A stretch of DNA of 64,000 nucleotides from an uncultured Bariatricus sp. (lineage in GTDB: Bacteria > Bacillota > Clostridia > Lachnospirales > Lachnospiraceae): NCBI GenBank assembly GCA_934307065.1, contig CAKRCD010000005.1:1-64000 (forward strand), in the 5' to 3' direction. The position numbers were made by a program, and so were the translations under genes. The notes below the pieces were generated by a model. It saw nothing but the letters and a program-made list of their open reading frames with translations. It was not told where the DNA came from and made no database searches. Of this stretch, positions 1 through 7,678 are shown in pieces (positions within the stretch are counted from its first letter, which is position 1; each line of letters opens with the position of its first letter).

Positions 1-2
1 AA

Positions 3-725
3 TTAGACAAGGGTAGTCTTGCTATTGATACAAGCTTTGATCCGACACCTTGTGCAAAGGCGATAACTGATTTTACAAACAATGATATTCTCGTTTCGTT
101 GCAAAACAATGCCTCACAGGGAGTTGTATGGGTAGAAGGAATAGAACACCCGACTTTCGGTTGGGATTTAAAGAACAGGTTGGCTGATTACACAGCGGTT
201 AATGCTGCATTAGATAAAGTTCCACAGGATATTTCCGTTTATACTGATGAAACAGTATCTGTTTTGAAACAAGCAATAGACAGTATTGATACTTCGTTAA
301 GCACCGCAGATCAGTCAAAAGTTGACGACATGGCAAAGGCAATTGAGGACGCTATTGTGGCTTTGGAATACAAGAATGCGGAGTATAGCAAGGTGGACGC
401 AGCGATTGCAAAAGCGAATGATTTGAATAAGGATGACTACAAGGACTTCTCAAAGGTGGACGCAGCGATTGCAGCGGTTGTTCGTGATAAAAAAATTACC
501 GAACAGGCGGAAGTAGACGCTATGGCAAAAGCTATCGAGGATGCTATTAATGCATTGGAAAAGAAAGCACCTGTAACATCAACCGCTCCTGATAAGGGAG
601 ACACTAATGTTCCTGCAACCGGTGACAGCAGCAATATGACACTCTGGATTGCCCTGCTGTTTGTATCAGGAACCGGACTGTTTGGTGCAACAGCATTCAG
701 TAAAAAGAAAAAATACAGCAAATAA
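3..725 (+). CDS. 3' end of LPXTG-type cell-wall-anchored surface protein with FIVAR-like repeats (5' truncated by window)
   Basis: The reading frame is open from the window edge, so the true start lies upstream; the TTG at 99 is internal. The visible 240 residues contain two or three alanine-rich helical repeats with the pattern KVDAAIAKAN...MAKAIEDAI..LE, which resemble FIVAR-type repeats of Gram-positive adhesins and glycan-binding proteins. They are followed by a Thr/Pro linker, a sortase motif NVPATGD (an LPXTG variant), a hydrophobic segment (LWIALLFVSGTGLFGATAF) and a KKKKYSK positive tail. A sortase would cleave between T and G and attach the protein to peptidoglycan. The N-terminal functional domain is outside the window, so its ligand or enzyme activity is unknown. 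A strong terminator follows directly. Confidence 0.85.
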   Translation, partial: LDKGSLAIDTSFDPTPCAKAITDFTNNDILVSLQNNASQGVVWVEGIEHPTFGWDLKNRLADYTAVNAALDKVPQDISVYTDETVSVLKQAIDSIDTSLSTADQSKVDDMAKAIEDAIVALEYKNAEYSKVDAAIAKANDLNKDDYKDFSKVDAAIAAVVRDKKITEQAEVDAMAKAIEDAINALEKKAPVTSTAPDKGDTNVPATGDSSNMTLWIALLFVSGTGLFGATAFSKKKKYSK

Positions 726-734
726 TCAATGATG

Positions 735-775
735 AAATTGTCCTGTGAGGTGATCACAGGACAATTTTTTGTTTT
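735..775 (+). terminator. Rho-independent terminator of the LPXTG protein gene
   Basis: A perfect 14-bp stem (735-748 with 754-767, arms AAATTGTCCTGTGA and its complement) with a 5-nt loop is followed by a T-rich run TTTTTTGTTTT. Confidence 0.9.
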
Positions 776-777
776 CC

Positions 778-1213
778 AAGTGTTCGTAAGAATTCGTTTC
801 CCTTGAAACATCAAGGCTTTTTCCTGGTCTAATCCTACATCGGCAATTCCAGGCATTCCATCAAATCGCATATATGCATTGGAACCGGTAACATAAATGT
901 CACAGTTGAAATCGACACGAAAGGAATTGACAGCATCCTTCCAGTCAGGTACACGTTGGACCTCATCAAAGAAAAAATACATCCTTTTATTTGGTACGAT
1001 ATGCTGTTTGACATATTCGTAGAAAGAGTCACTGTTCATATTCCTGAAAGCATATGATTCAAAATTCATTTCAAGAATCTGGACATCAGTAATACCGATT
1101 TCTTTCAAATGGAGAATCATTAGTTTAAGCAGGCTGGATTTGCCGCATCTACGGATTCCAGTAACAACTTTATGCATTGAAATTTCCGTTCGAGAATTTA
1201 ATAAGTATTGCAA
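778..1213 (-). pseudogene. Decayed AAA_14-type ATPase (DUF4143-family) fragment
   Basis: On the minus strand a fragment of about 115 residues shows the N-terminal part of the AAA_14/DUF4143 ATPase family: Walker A VVTGIRRCGKSSLL, Walker B MYFFFDEVQRVPDW and the conserved DIYVTGSNAYM. The usual N-terminus with an ATG and ribosome-binding site is missing. After NAYM the reading frame runs into unrelated sequence (to about 778) and then antisense into the terminator and the neighbouring gene, so the C-terminal DUF4143 domain is lost. A family member is normally about 400 residues. The remnant is unlikely to be functional. Confidence 0.75.
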
Positions 1214-1280
1214 AGGGAAACCGCATAAACTATAGTATAATATAAGAACTATCGGAAAATGTCATAAGGAGAAACAAAGG

Positions 1281-2837
1281 ATGAGGAGTGGAAAGAAACT
1301 TATTGCAATGGCAATGGCTGTTGCAATAGGTACAATGGAGTTACCTGCTTTGCATGTAGCGGCCGAGAATGTTGCAGAAATAGCAGAACAGGCCGCGAAT
1401 GATGGGAAAACCGCAGAGCAGGATTTACAGCAGGGCTGGGTACTGGAAGACGGATACTGGTATTATTATGAAGGCGGTCAACCGGTAACCGGTTGGAAAA
1501 TGGTTGGCCCAACTTATTATTACATGTATGAAGACGGCAGGATGGCGGCAGATACCTGGATTGGTGAGTATTATGTAAATGCCGGCGGTGCCTGGGTTGT
1601 GGGAAAAAAGCAGGCTAAGTGGCTTCTGGACAGCAGGGGCTGGTGGTACAGAAACGAAGATGGAAGTTATCCGGTCAGCAGTTGGAAGCAGATTGATGGC
1701 GCGTGGTATTATTTCAATTCGGCTGGATATCGTACAACAGGCTGGCAGTATGTATCCGGAGCGTGGTATTGGCTTGATGCAGATGGAGTGATGCAGACGG
1801 GATGGAAGTACATAAACGGAGCATGGTACTATCTGAAGCCGTGGGGCGGTATGGCGACAGGCTGGCAGCAGGTAGGAAGAACCTGGTATTACCTGAAATC
1901 ATGGGGCGGTATGGCAACAGGTTGGCAGCAGATAGATGGATACTGGTATTATCTGAATGAAGGCGGAGACATGGCGATCGGCTGGAAGAAACTGGATGAT
2001 GTCTGGTATTATTTAAATACTGCAGGACGGATGGTAACAGGGAAAGCCACTGTAAATGGAGCAGTCTATTATTTTAATTCGTGGGGAGCTATGGCTGAAG
2101 TGGATATTGCAAATATTATCACGAATGCGATAAAACCTGTGGGGAAGACTTTATATGTATGGGGCGGAGGCTGGAATGCAGCCGATAACGGCTCGGGTGA
2201 AACTGCCTTACATGAAGGAGTCTGGCCGCAGTGGGAACAGTATTTTCAGAATAACAAAAATAATTATTCTTACAAACCGGGACAGACTGCATGGCAGAAT
2301 GGAAACCGGGAGTATCGTTTCTGGGGGCTGGATTGCTCAGGATATTTAGGCTGGACAGTATATAATTCCGTTATAGTCGGAAAAGACGGAAATGGATACG
2401 TGACAGCATCTACCAAACTTGCAGAGTCGCTGGCGGGCTACGGCTTTGGAAATGCAACTGCATGCACACCAAACAGCCGTTTTTATCCGGGAGATATTGT
2501 GAGTATTAAGGGACATTGTTTCTTGTGTCTGGGGCAGTGTCAGGACGGAAGCGTTCTCGTTTTACATAGTACACCAAATGGCGGTGTGCAGATGAGTGGA
2601 ACGGTAAATGGCAGTGGAAGCTCTCAGGCATCCAGACTGGCACAGGCATTTATGCAGCAGTATTATCCGGAATGGTGGAGTTGCTTTGGAAAAGAAGGAA
2701 GACAGAGCGTAAGTGCCGCAAGCTATTTGAACGGAACAAAATTTTCATGGCAGAAAGGCGGTTCCGTCAGTGATGGGGAAAGCCTGCAGTGGATGACAGC
2801 AGAACAGGTGCTGAATTATATAAAAGCAATTCAATAA
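1281..2837 (+). CDS. Choline-binding repeat protein with C-terminal NlpC/P60-like cysteine hydrolase domain
   Basis: Secreted 518-residue protein. Residues 1-30 are a signal peptide. About residues 50-275 are tandem CW_binding_1-type repeats of roughly 20 residues (pattern GW..idG.WYYl...G.MaTGW), which bind choline on teichoic acid in characterised proteins. The C-terminal domain from about residue 280 has a papain-like layout: DCSGYLGW with candidate nucleophile C352 and SIKGHCFLCLG with candidate H412, so it is probably a peptidoglycan peptidase of the NlpC/P60 or CHAP-like type. The exact family and cleavage bond are inferred. AAGGAGAAACAAAGG lies before the ATG. It converges with the next gene on a shared terminator. 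Confidence 0.85.
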   Translation: MRSGKKLIAMAMAVAIGTMELPALHVAAENVAEIAEQAANDGKTAEQDLQQGWVLEDGYWYYYEGGQPVTGWKMVGPTYYYMYEDGRMAADTWIGEYYVNAGGAWVVGKKQAKWLLDSRGWWYRNEDGSYPVSSWKQIDGAWYYFNSAGYRTTGWQYVSGAWYWLDADGVMQTGWKYINGAWYYLKPWGGMATGWQQVGRTWYYLKSWGGMATGWQQIDGYWYYLNEGGDMAIGWKKLDDVWYYLNTAGRMVTGKATVNGAVYYFNSWGAMAEVDIANIITNAIKPVGKTLYVWGGGWNAADNGSGETALHEGVWPQWEQYFQNNKNNYSYKPGQTAWQNGNREYRFWGLDCSGYLGWTVYNSVIVGKDGNGYVTASTKLAESLAGYGFGNATACTPNSRFYPGDIVSIKGHCFLCLGQCQDGSVLVLHSTPNGGVQMSGTVNGSGSSQASRLAQAFMQQYYPEWWSCFGKEGRQSVSAASYLNGTKFSWQKGGSVSDGESLQWMTAEQVLNYIKAIQ

Positions 2838-2904
2838 AACACATAAAAGGTATTGATAGAGAATTACTTTAGAAAAGGATTTTGCAAGAAAAGGCTATAG
2901 AAAG

Positions 2905-2955
2905 AAAATACAGGGAGAATGTAACTCGTAATGAGCTGCATCCTCCCTGTTTTAG
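2905..2955. terminator. Bidirectional terminator between convergent choline-binding protein genes
   Basis: Arms ACAGGGAG (2910-2917) and CTCCCTGT (2943-2950) with an inner CTC/GAG pair, flanked by A-rich sequence on the left and TTTTAG on the right. The + strand gene ends at 2837 and the minus strand gene ends at 2982, so the hairpin serves both. Confidence 0.65.
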
Positions 2956-2981
2956 ATTCTGTTCATATAAGGATGATTAGA

Positions 2982-4277
2982 TTACTGTTGTGGAACGTCT
3001 ACATAACCTTGCCATACACCACTTGCGTCGAATCTGCAGTATTTATCATTTATTTTATAAACACCGTCATAGTACATTGCACCTTCTTCGCAATAATACC
3101 ATTTGCCGCCAGATAAAAGCCAGCCTTCATGTCCGGTGCCGTCTGCATCAAAGTATCCCCATTGACCATGCGTTGTTTCACCATCATTCCATGTTACGTA
3201 GAACCAGTTATTTCTAACCATAGTACCACTGGCTGTGAATGCATAAGCTTTGCTGTTGTCACCGCCCAATTCGCCATCATCGCCAATGTACCATACACCG
3301 TCATTTACCATCCAGCTATCTGCGATGTAATACCAGTTGCCACCGGATGCCAGCCAGCCAGTATAATCCTTACCGCCTGGGCAATAATACCATTCGCCCG
3401 CTTGCTGAACCCAGCCATCAGCCATAGCTCCGCTTGGAAGGAAGTAGTAGTCTACACCATTGATGGTGTACCATCTGTCATTTACCATCCAGTTATCTGC
3501 GATGTAATACCAGTTGCCACCGGATGCCAGCCAGCCAGTATAATCCTTACCACCTGGGCAATAATACCATTCGCCCGCTTGCTGAACCCAGCCATCAGCC
3601 ATAGCTCCGCTTGGAAGGAAGTAGTAGTCTACACTATTGATGGTGTACCATCCGTCAGATAACATTTCGTGTGAACCGGTGTCAAAGAAATACCATGTTC
3701 CGTTGATGTATTTCCAGCCTGTAGATAAATAACCATTGCCGTCAAAGTAATACCAGCTTCCGTCTTCCTGATACCATCCGTAAAATAAAGTACCGTTTGC
3801 GTTAAAACGATAGGTCTGTCCGTTGATTTCGTAAAAACCATCGGCATTCATGGTTCCGTTGTTAGGGTCGAGATAGTACCAGTGGCCGCCGATATACTGC
3901 CAGCCAAACTGCATGGCGCCGCTTCCGTTGCAGTAATACCAGTCACCGTCAACATATCCCCATCCGGTAACCATCCAGCCGTATTTGTCGAATGCATAGG
4001 TTACACCCTCGATTGTTCCGACTTCGTCATATGGATAACTGCCATCGTCAAAACGGAACCAATAGCGGTTGCCGGAACGCTGCCAGGTTCCATAGGCGTC
4101 ATTAAAAATTACAGGAACTGCTTCCTCAGTAACGGTTTCTTCGAATGTTTCTGTAACGACTTCCTGTTCGCTTATCTCGGCTGCTGCCTGAGGTTCCGCA
4201 TCAGCAGCAAGAGATGCGAGAGGGGTAGAGACTGCAAGTCCTGCCACCAGTAAAGGTAATATTAGTTTTTTCTTCAT
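2982..4277 (-). CDS. Secreted choline-binding repeat protein without catalytic domain
   Basis: 431 residues. The N-terminus (MKKKLILPLLVAGLAV...ASLAAD) is a typical signal peptide and the start is fixed by GAGGAGGT seven bases upstream. After an acidic linker (about residues 27-60) nearly the whole protein is CW_binding_1-type repeats (WYYcnG.GAMqFGW, WYYfD..GhmlSDGW). No enzymatic domain follows, so the protein may be a wall-bound spacer, adhesin or choline-decorated-surface ligand; the function is not known. It contains a near-perfect internal 59-residue duplication. It is a tandem paralogue of the gene at 4408-5754, sharing signal peptide, ribosome-binding site and repeat order. Confidence 0.85.
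   Translation of the reverse strand: MKKKLILPLLVAGLAVSTPLASLAADAEPQAAAEISEQEVVTETFEETVTEEAVPVIFNDAYGTWQRSGNRYWFRFDDGSYPYDEVGTIEGVTYAFDKYGWMVTGWGYVDGDWYYCNGSGAMQFGWQYIGGHWYYLDPNNGTMNADGFYEINGQTYRFNANGTLFYGWYQEDGSWYYFDGNGYLSTGWKYINGTWYFFDTGSHEMLSDGWYTINSVDYYFLPSGAMADGWVQQAGEWYYCPGGKDYTGWLASGGNWYYIADNWMVNDRWYTINGVDYYFLPSGAMADGWVQQAGEWYYCPGGKDYTGWLASGGNWYYIADSWMVNDGVWYIGDDGELGGDNSKAYAFTASGTMVRNNWFYVTWNDGETTHGQWGYFDADGTGHEGWLLSGGKWYYCEEGAMYYDGVYKINDKYCRFDASGVWQGYVDVPQQ
3301..3654 (-). repeat. 177-bp tandem duplication inside choline-binding gene
   Basis: Positions 3301-3477 and 3478-3654 are nearly identical (only a few substitutions, for example GCTATC against GTTATC). Each unit encodes 59 residues, three choline-binding repeats, and the reading frame is kept. 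This indicates a recent in-frame duplication. Confidence 0.9.
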
Positions 4278-4348
4278 ATCGATACCTCCTCATAAAGAAT
4301 TGTTTGAAAATATTATAATATAGAAGAAGTGTAAATGCAATAAAATAA

Positions 4349-4378
4349 ATAAGAGCCTTCCATACAGAAAGCTCTTAT
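4349..4378 (-). terminator. Terminator of the 4408-5754 gene
   Basis: Arms ATAAGAGC (4349-4356) and GCTCTTAT (4371-4378). On the minus strand the stem is followed by TTATTTATTTTATT, downstream of the gene ending at 4408. Confidence 0.75.
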
Positions 4379-4407
4379 CAAAAAATATAATATTTTAAAT
4401 ATTGAAA

Positions 4408-5754
4408 TTATTTTACATAACCTAACCAAACACCATTGTCATCAAATCGGGATACTTCATTTTCACCTGTTTTATAAGTTGTACCATGGAGCATCTGACC
4501 ATATACACAAAAATACCAATTATTTCCGGATTTTATCCATCCATCGGCCACTAAACCATTTGGCTGGTAGTAATACCATTCATTAAACATGGTGCCATCT
4601 TCTTGTTCGAAAGAAAAGTGATGCCATCCTGTGATCATTATACCATTTTGATCAAATCCATACGCGTATTCAGGACCTTTTAAATTACCAAACTCTAATA
4701 TTGGTACATTGTATATCATTTGATTATTAATAATATAATACCAGTTACCTCCGGATGCTAACCATCCTGTATAGTCTTTGCCACCTGAATAGTAGTACCA
4801 TTCGCCGTTTTCTTTTACCCATCCATCGGCCATGGCACCGCTTGGAAGGAAGTAGTAGTCTACATCATTGATGGTGTACCATCCGTCAGACAACATTTCG
4901 TGTGAATCGGTGTCGAAGTAATACCATTTGCTGTTGATGTATTTCCAGTCTGTAGATAAGTAACCGTTGGCATCAAAGTAATACCACCGTTCGCTTTCCT
5001 GATACCATCCGGTAAATAAAGTACCGTTGGCGTTAAAGCGGAAGACCTGTCCGTTGATTTGGTAATTGTCATTTGCATACATAAATCCGTATTTAGGGTC
5101 AAGATAGTACCAATATCCGCCAATTTTCTGCCAGCCAAACTGCATTGTACCATTAGTATTGAAGTGGTACCATTTGCTATTGTCTAAAACCCATCCATCG
5201 GCCATGGCACCGCTTGGAAGAAAATAATAATCTACACCATCAATTTCATTCCATCCATCATTATACATCGCAGCACCAAGGACAAAGTCAGGGTCGAAGT
5301 AGTACCATTTTCCACTGATATATTGCCAGCCAGAGCATTCAATACCTTGGTTAAAATATTGCCAGAATGCAGGCTCATTATCGTATTCAGGTTTATAAAA
5401 CCATCCATCGGCTAATGCACCACTCGGTAAGAAGAAGTAAGATTTGTTATCAATGACACGGTATGAACCATATCCTGAACCGGAATACATATATCCGAGT
5501 TCTGGATGAAAATAATACCATTTTCCGTCAATTTTTTGCCATCCATACACCTTTGAACCATTAGCAGTGTAATAGAACCACCTATCAACAATGCGTCGCC
5601 AACCAACCCATTTAGATGAAGCATTAAATGTGTTTACAGTTTCTGTTTCAGTTATAGTGATTTCATTTGGAAATGTGTTGTCTGCAGCATGAGACATCAG
5701 CGGAGTAGAAACCACCAGTCCTGCTACAAACAAGGGTAATAATAATTTTCTCAT
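4408..5754 (-). CDS. Secreted choline-binding repeat protein, paralogue of the 2982-4277 gene
   Basis: 448 residues from the chosen start. The signal peptide (MRKLLLPLFVAGLVVSTPLMSHAAD) is followed by CW_binding_1-type repeats over almost the full length and ends with RFDDNGVWLGYVK, like its neighbour (RFDASGVWQGYVD). The first possible ATG (5760) touches the GAGGAGGT ribosome-binding site; the second ATG at 5754 has normal spacing and aligns with the neighbour's start, so 5754 is preferred. No catalytic domain is seen. The pair probably arose by tandem duplication and repeat-number change. Confidence 0.85.
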   Translation of the reverse strand: MRKLLLPLFVAGLVVSTPLMSHAADNTFPNEITITETETVNTFNASSKWVGWRRIVDRWFYYTANGSKVYGWQKIDGKWYYFHPELGYMYSGSGYGSYRVIDNKSYFFLPSGALADGWFYKPEYDNEPAFWQYFNQGIECSGWQYISGKWYYFDPDFVLGAAMYNDGWNEIDGVDYYFLPSGAMADGWVLDNSKWYHFNTNGTMQFGWQKIGGYWYYLDPKYGFMYANDNYQINGQVFRFNANGTLFTGWYQESERWYYFDANGYLSTDWKYINSKWYYFDTDSHEMLSDGWYTINDVDYYFLPSGAMADGWVKENGEWYYYSGGKDYTGWLASGGNWYYIINNQMIYNVPILEFGNLKGPEYAYGFDQNGIMITGWHHFSFEQEDGTMFNEWYYYQPNGLVADGWIKSGNNWYFCVYGQMLHGTTYKTGENEVSRFDDNGVWLGYVK

Positions 5755-5788
5755 AGACATACCTCCTCTTGTATGAGTTAACGATTAC

Positions 5789-5817
5789 ATTATATGGTAT
5801 ATTTTCAGATAAATCAA
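5789..5817 (-). promoter_or_regulatory. Sigma-A-type promoter for the 5754-4408 gene
   Basis: On the minus strand TTGATT (5812-5817), a 17-bp spacer and TATAAT (5789-5794). Confidence 0.65.
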
Positions 5818-5856
5818 TGGAAAGTAATGAAAAATAGACAAAAGAAAGGCTGATAC

Positions 5857-5884
5857 TTGAAAAAAATTGTGGAAAGTTTATAAT
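5857..5884 (+). promoter_or_regulatory. Sigma-A-type promoter for the 5926-7509 gene
   Basis: TTGAAA (5857-5862), 16-bp spacer, TATAAT (5879-5884), about 40 bases before the ATG and divergent from the promoter at 5789-5817. Confidence 0.6.
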
Positions 5885-5925
5885 AAAGTAGGAATGCTTG
5901 AAAAGAAAGGGTTAATTGAGAGGAC

Positions 5926-7509
5926 ATGAAAAGGAAAATAGTAAGTATCTGTCTTGGTTTGGGGATTATGACAGGTGTATTTTTTGCTGTGAACAGCAGC
6001 CATGTATATGCGGCGGAAACGGACACTACGCAATATGGTGAAGACTATGCCGGGGAACAGACAGGCGATGAATCCCGGATAGCAGATGATGAGCAGCATG
6101 TGCCGGATGACATTTCGCAGAATCCGGAGAATGGTTCTCAGGATTCCCAGATACCAGGGGATGATTCCGGAGTATCGAATCCGGATAATGGGAAGGACGA
6201 AGAAAAACCGGTAAAATATGGCTGGGTAAAAGAGGAAGAAGACTGGTTTTATTTTGACCCTTATGGTCATATGGTTACGAACAAATGGATAGGAAGCTAT
6301 TATTTGAAATCCGATGGAAGAATGGCAGTATCCGAATGGGTCGAGGACGGAACATATTATGTGGATGCAAATGGAGTTTATCAGACCGGATGGCTTCCTC
6401 TGGAGGATAAATGGTATTATCTGAATGGAATGGGAGAAAAACAGACCGGCTGGGTCATGGTAAACGGAGGCTGGTTCTATGCGGACCCGGAAACCGGGGC
6501 ATTGTGGGAGCAGCAGTGGCTGAATGATACATATTATCTGTGGGCAGGTGGCTATATGGCAACCGGCTGGCAGTGGATTGATGGTTCTTATTATTACTTT
6601 TATGCATATGGTGGAAAAGCAACCAGCAGATGGATAGGCAGTTATTATGTCAAAGCAGATGGAAGAATGGCAGTGTCCGAATGGGTTGAAAATGGGAAAT
6701 ACTATGTAGATGCAAATGGTGTTTACAGGACCGGTTGGCTTTATCTGGACGGTGCCTGGTGCTATTTAAATGGAAGTGGTGCAAAGCAGACCGGTTGGGT
6801 TTTTGTATTCGGAAAATGGTATTATCTGGACAAGGAAGGAAAAATGGTGACGGGCTGGCTGCAGCTTAGCCATTGGTATTACCTGACAGAATCAGGAGCC
6901 ATGGTAACAGGATGGTATACCGTGGATGACATCCAGTATTATTTTGATGGAAGCGGTGCATGGTCAAACTACAACTTTCTTGGAATTACCAGAGACCAGA
7001 TTGTGGCGGAACTGGAAGCACACAGATATGATCATTATTATCTTGGAACAAGATATGGAGGATTGAGTTTATCCACCGGTCTTACTGACCCGTGTATGCA
7101 TCCGAACGGCTCGCCAAGATGGGATGGTTATGTGGGATTAAACTGTACAGGATTTGTGGCATTTGTAATCCAAAAGATTGGCGGTAATCTGAATGAAATT
7201 GCAGCAATGGGAAGAACAGGGTCTTATGTAAATGCATGCAACTGGATTGATTATGCAAAAAAGTATGCCACGTATTATGTATATAATTCTATCAGTGAAC
7301 TTTTGACCAGTGGAAATGCAGTAAAAGGAGATATTCTCTATTGCGAACCGGATTGGAGCAAACGCGGGGCAGATTGTCACATTGGAATTTACTGGGGAGA
7401 TTATCCGGGGCATAATCAGTTCTGGCATCAGGTAGACATAAATAAAATTTCTCATATTTATGCGGGAACACCGCAGGTGCGGTATTATATTATTAAAACA
7501 GGACCATAA
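5926..7509 (+). CDS. Choline-binding repeat protein with C-terminal NlpC/P60-like domain
   Basis: 527 residues. A signal peptide (cleavage near VYAAE, residue 30), then an acidic Asp/Glu/Gln-rich linker to about residue 95, then CW_binding_1-type repeats to about residue 345. The C-terminal domain of about 170 residues carries LNCTGFVAFV with candidate nucleophile C407 and GADCHIGIYWG with candidate H485, followed by FWHQ; this is the layout of NlpC/P60-like cysteine peptidases acting on peptidoglycan peptides. It differs in sequence from the domain in the 1281-2837 protein, so the two are probably different lytic enzymes on the same wall anchor. Confidence 0.85.
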   Translation: MKRKIVSICLGLGIMTGVFFAVNSSHVYAAETDTTQYGEDYAGEQTGDESRIADDEQHVPDDISQNPENGSQDSQIPGDDSGVSNPDNGKDEEKPVKYGWVKEEEDWFYFDPYGHMVTNKWIGSYYLKSDGRMAVSEWVEDGTYYVDANGVYQTGWLPLEDKWYYLNGMGEKQTGWVMVNGGWFYADPETGALWEQQWLNDTYYLWAGGYMATGWQWIDGSYYYFYAYGGKATSRWIGSYYVKADGRMAVSEWVENGKYYVDANGVYRTGWLYLDGAWCYLNGSGAKQTGWVFVFGKWYYLDKEGKMVTGWLQLSHWYYLTESGAMVTGWYTVDDIQYYFDGSGAWSNYNFLGITRDQIVAELEAHRYDHYYLGTRYGGLSLSTGLTDPCMHPNGSPRWDGYVGLNCTGFVAFVIQKIGGNLNEIAAMGRTGSYVNACNWIDYAKKYATYYVYNSISELLTSGNAVKGDILYCEPDWSKRGADCHIGIYWGDYPGHNQFWHQVDINKISHIYAGTPQVRYYIIKTGP

Positions 7510-7523
7510 AGAAAGAGAAAGAA

Positions 7524-7574
7524 AAAGGCTGTTGCAAAGCAGATGAATCATCTGCAGAGCAATGGCCTTTTGTC
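7524..7574 (+). terminator. Terminator after the 5926-7509 gene
   Basis: A nested hairpin: outer stem AAAGGCTGTTGC (7524-7535) pairs with GCAATGGCCTTT (7559-7570), inner stem GCAGATGA/TCATCTGC, then TTTTGTC. Confidence 0.85.
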
Positions 7575-7614
7575 ATGTGATGGAAAAGTTTTGGGCATTT
7601 TTTATGCAAAATAC

Positions 7615-7643
7615 TTGCCAAACAGTGTGCAGCGTGCTAAACT
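7615..7643 (+). promoter_or_regulatory. Promoter of the choline-activation operon
   Basis: TTGCCA (7615-7620), 17-bp spacer, TAAACT (7638-7643). A small dyad, CTAAACTACAGTTAG, overlaps the -10 box and could be an operator, possibly for the HTH domain of the gene product it controls; that link is inference. Confidence 0.5.
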
Positions 7644-7678
7644 ACAGTTAGTTCACGAAAAGAAAGGATAATTATTAC

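Noticed and set aside
437..777. Continuation of the minus-strand frame beyond the AAA ATPase fragment
   Set aside because: It is antisense to the terminator and LPXTG gene and has no homology after the NAYM motif.
1500..2100. Regular short repeats as a possible CRISPR array
   Set aside because: They are about 60-bp coding repeats in frame that encode choline-binding motifs, with no constant repeat-spacer pattern.
3129..3662. 177-residue plus-strand open frame
   Set aside because: Antisense shadow of the repetitive choline-binding gene; internal repeats mirror those of the real gene and there is no ribosome-binding site.
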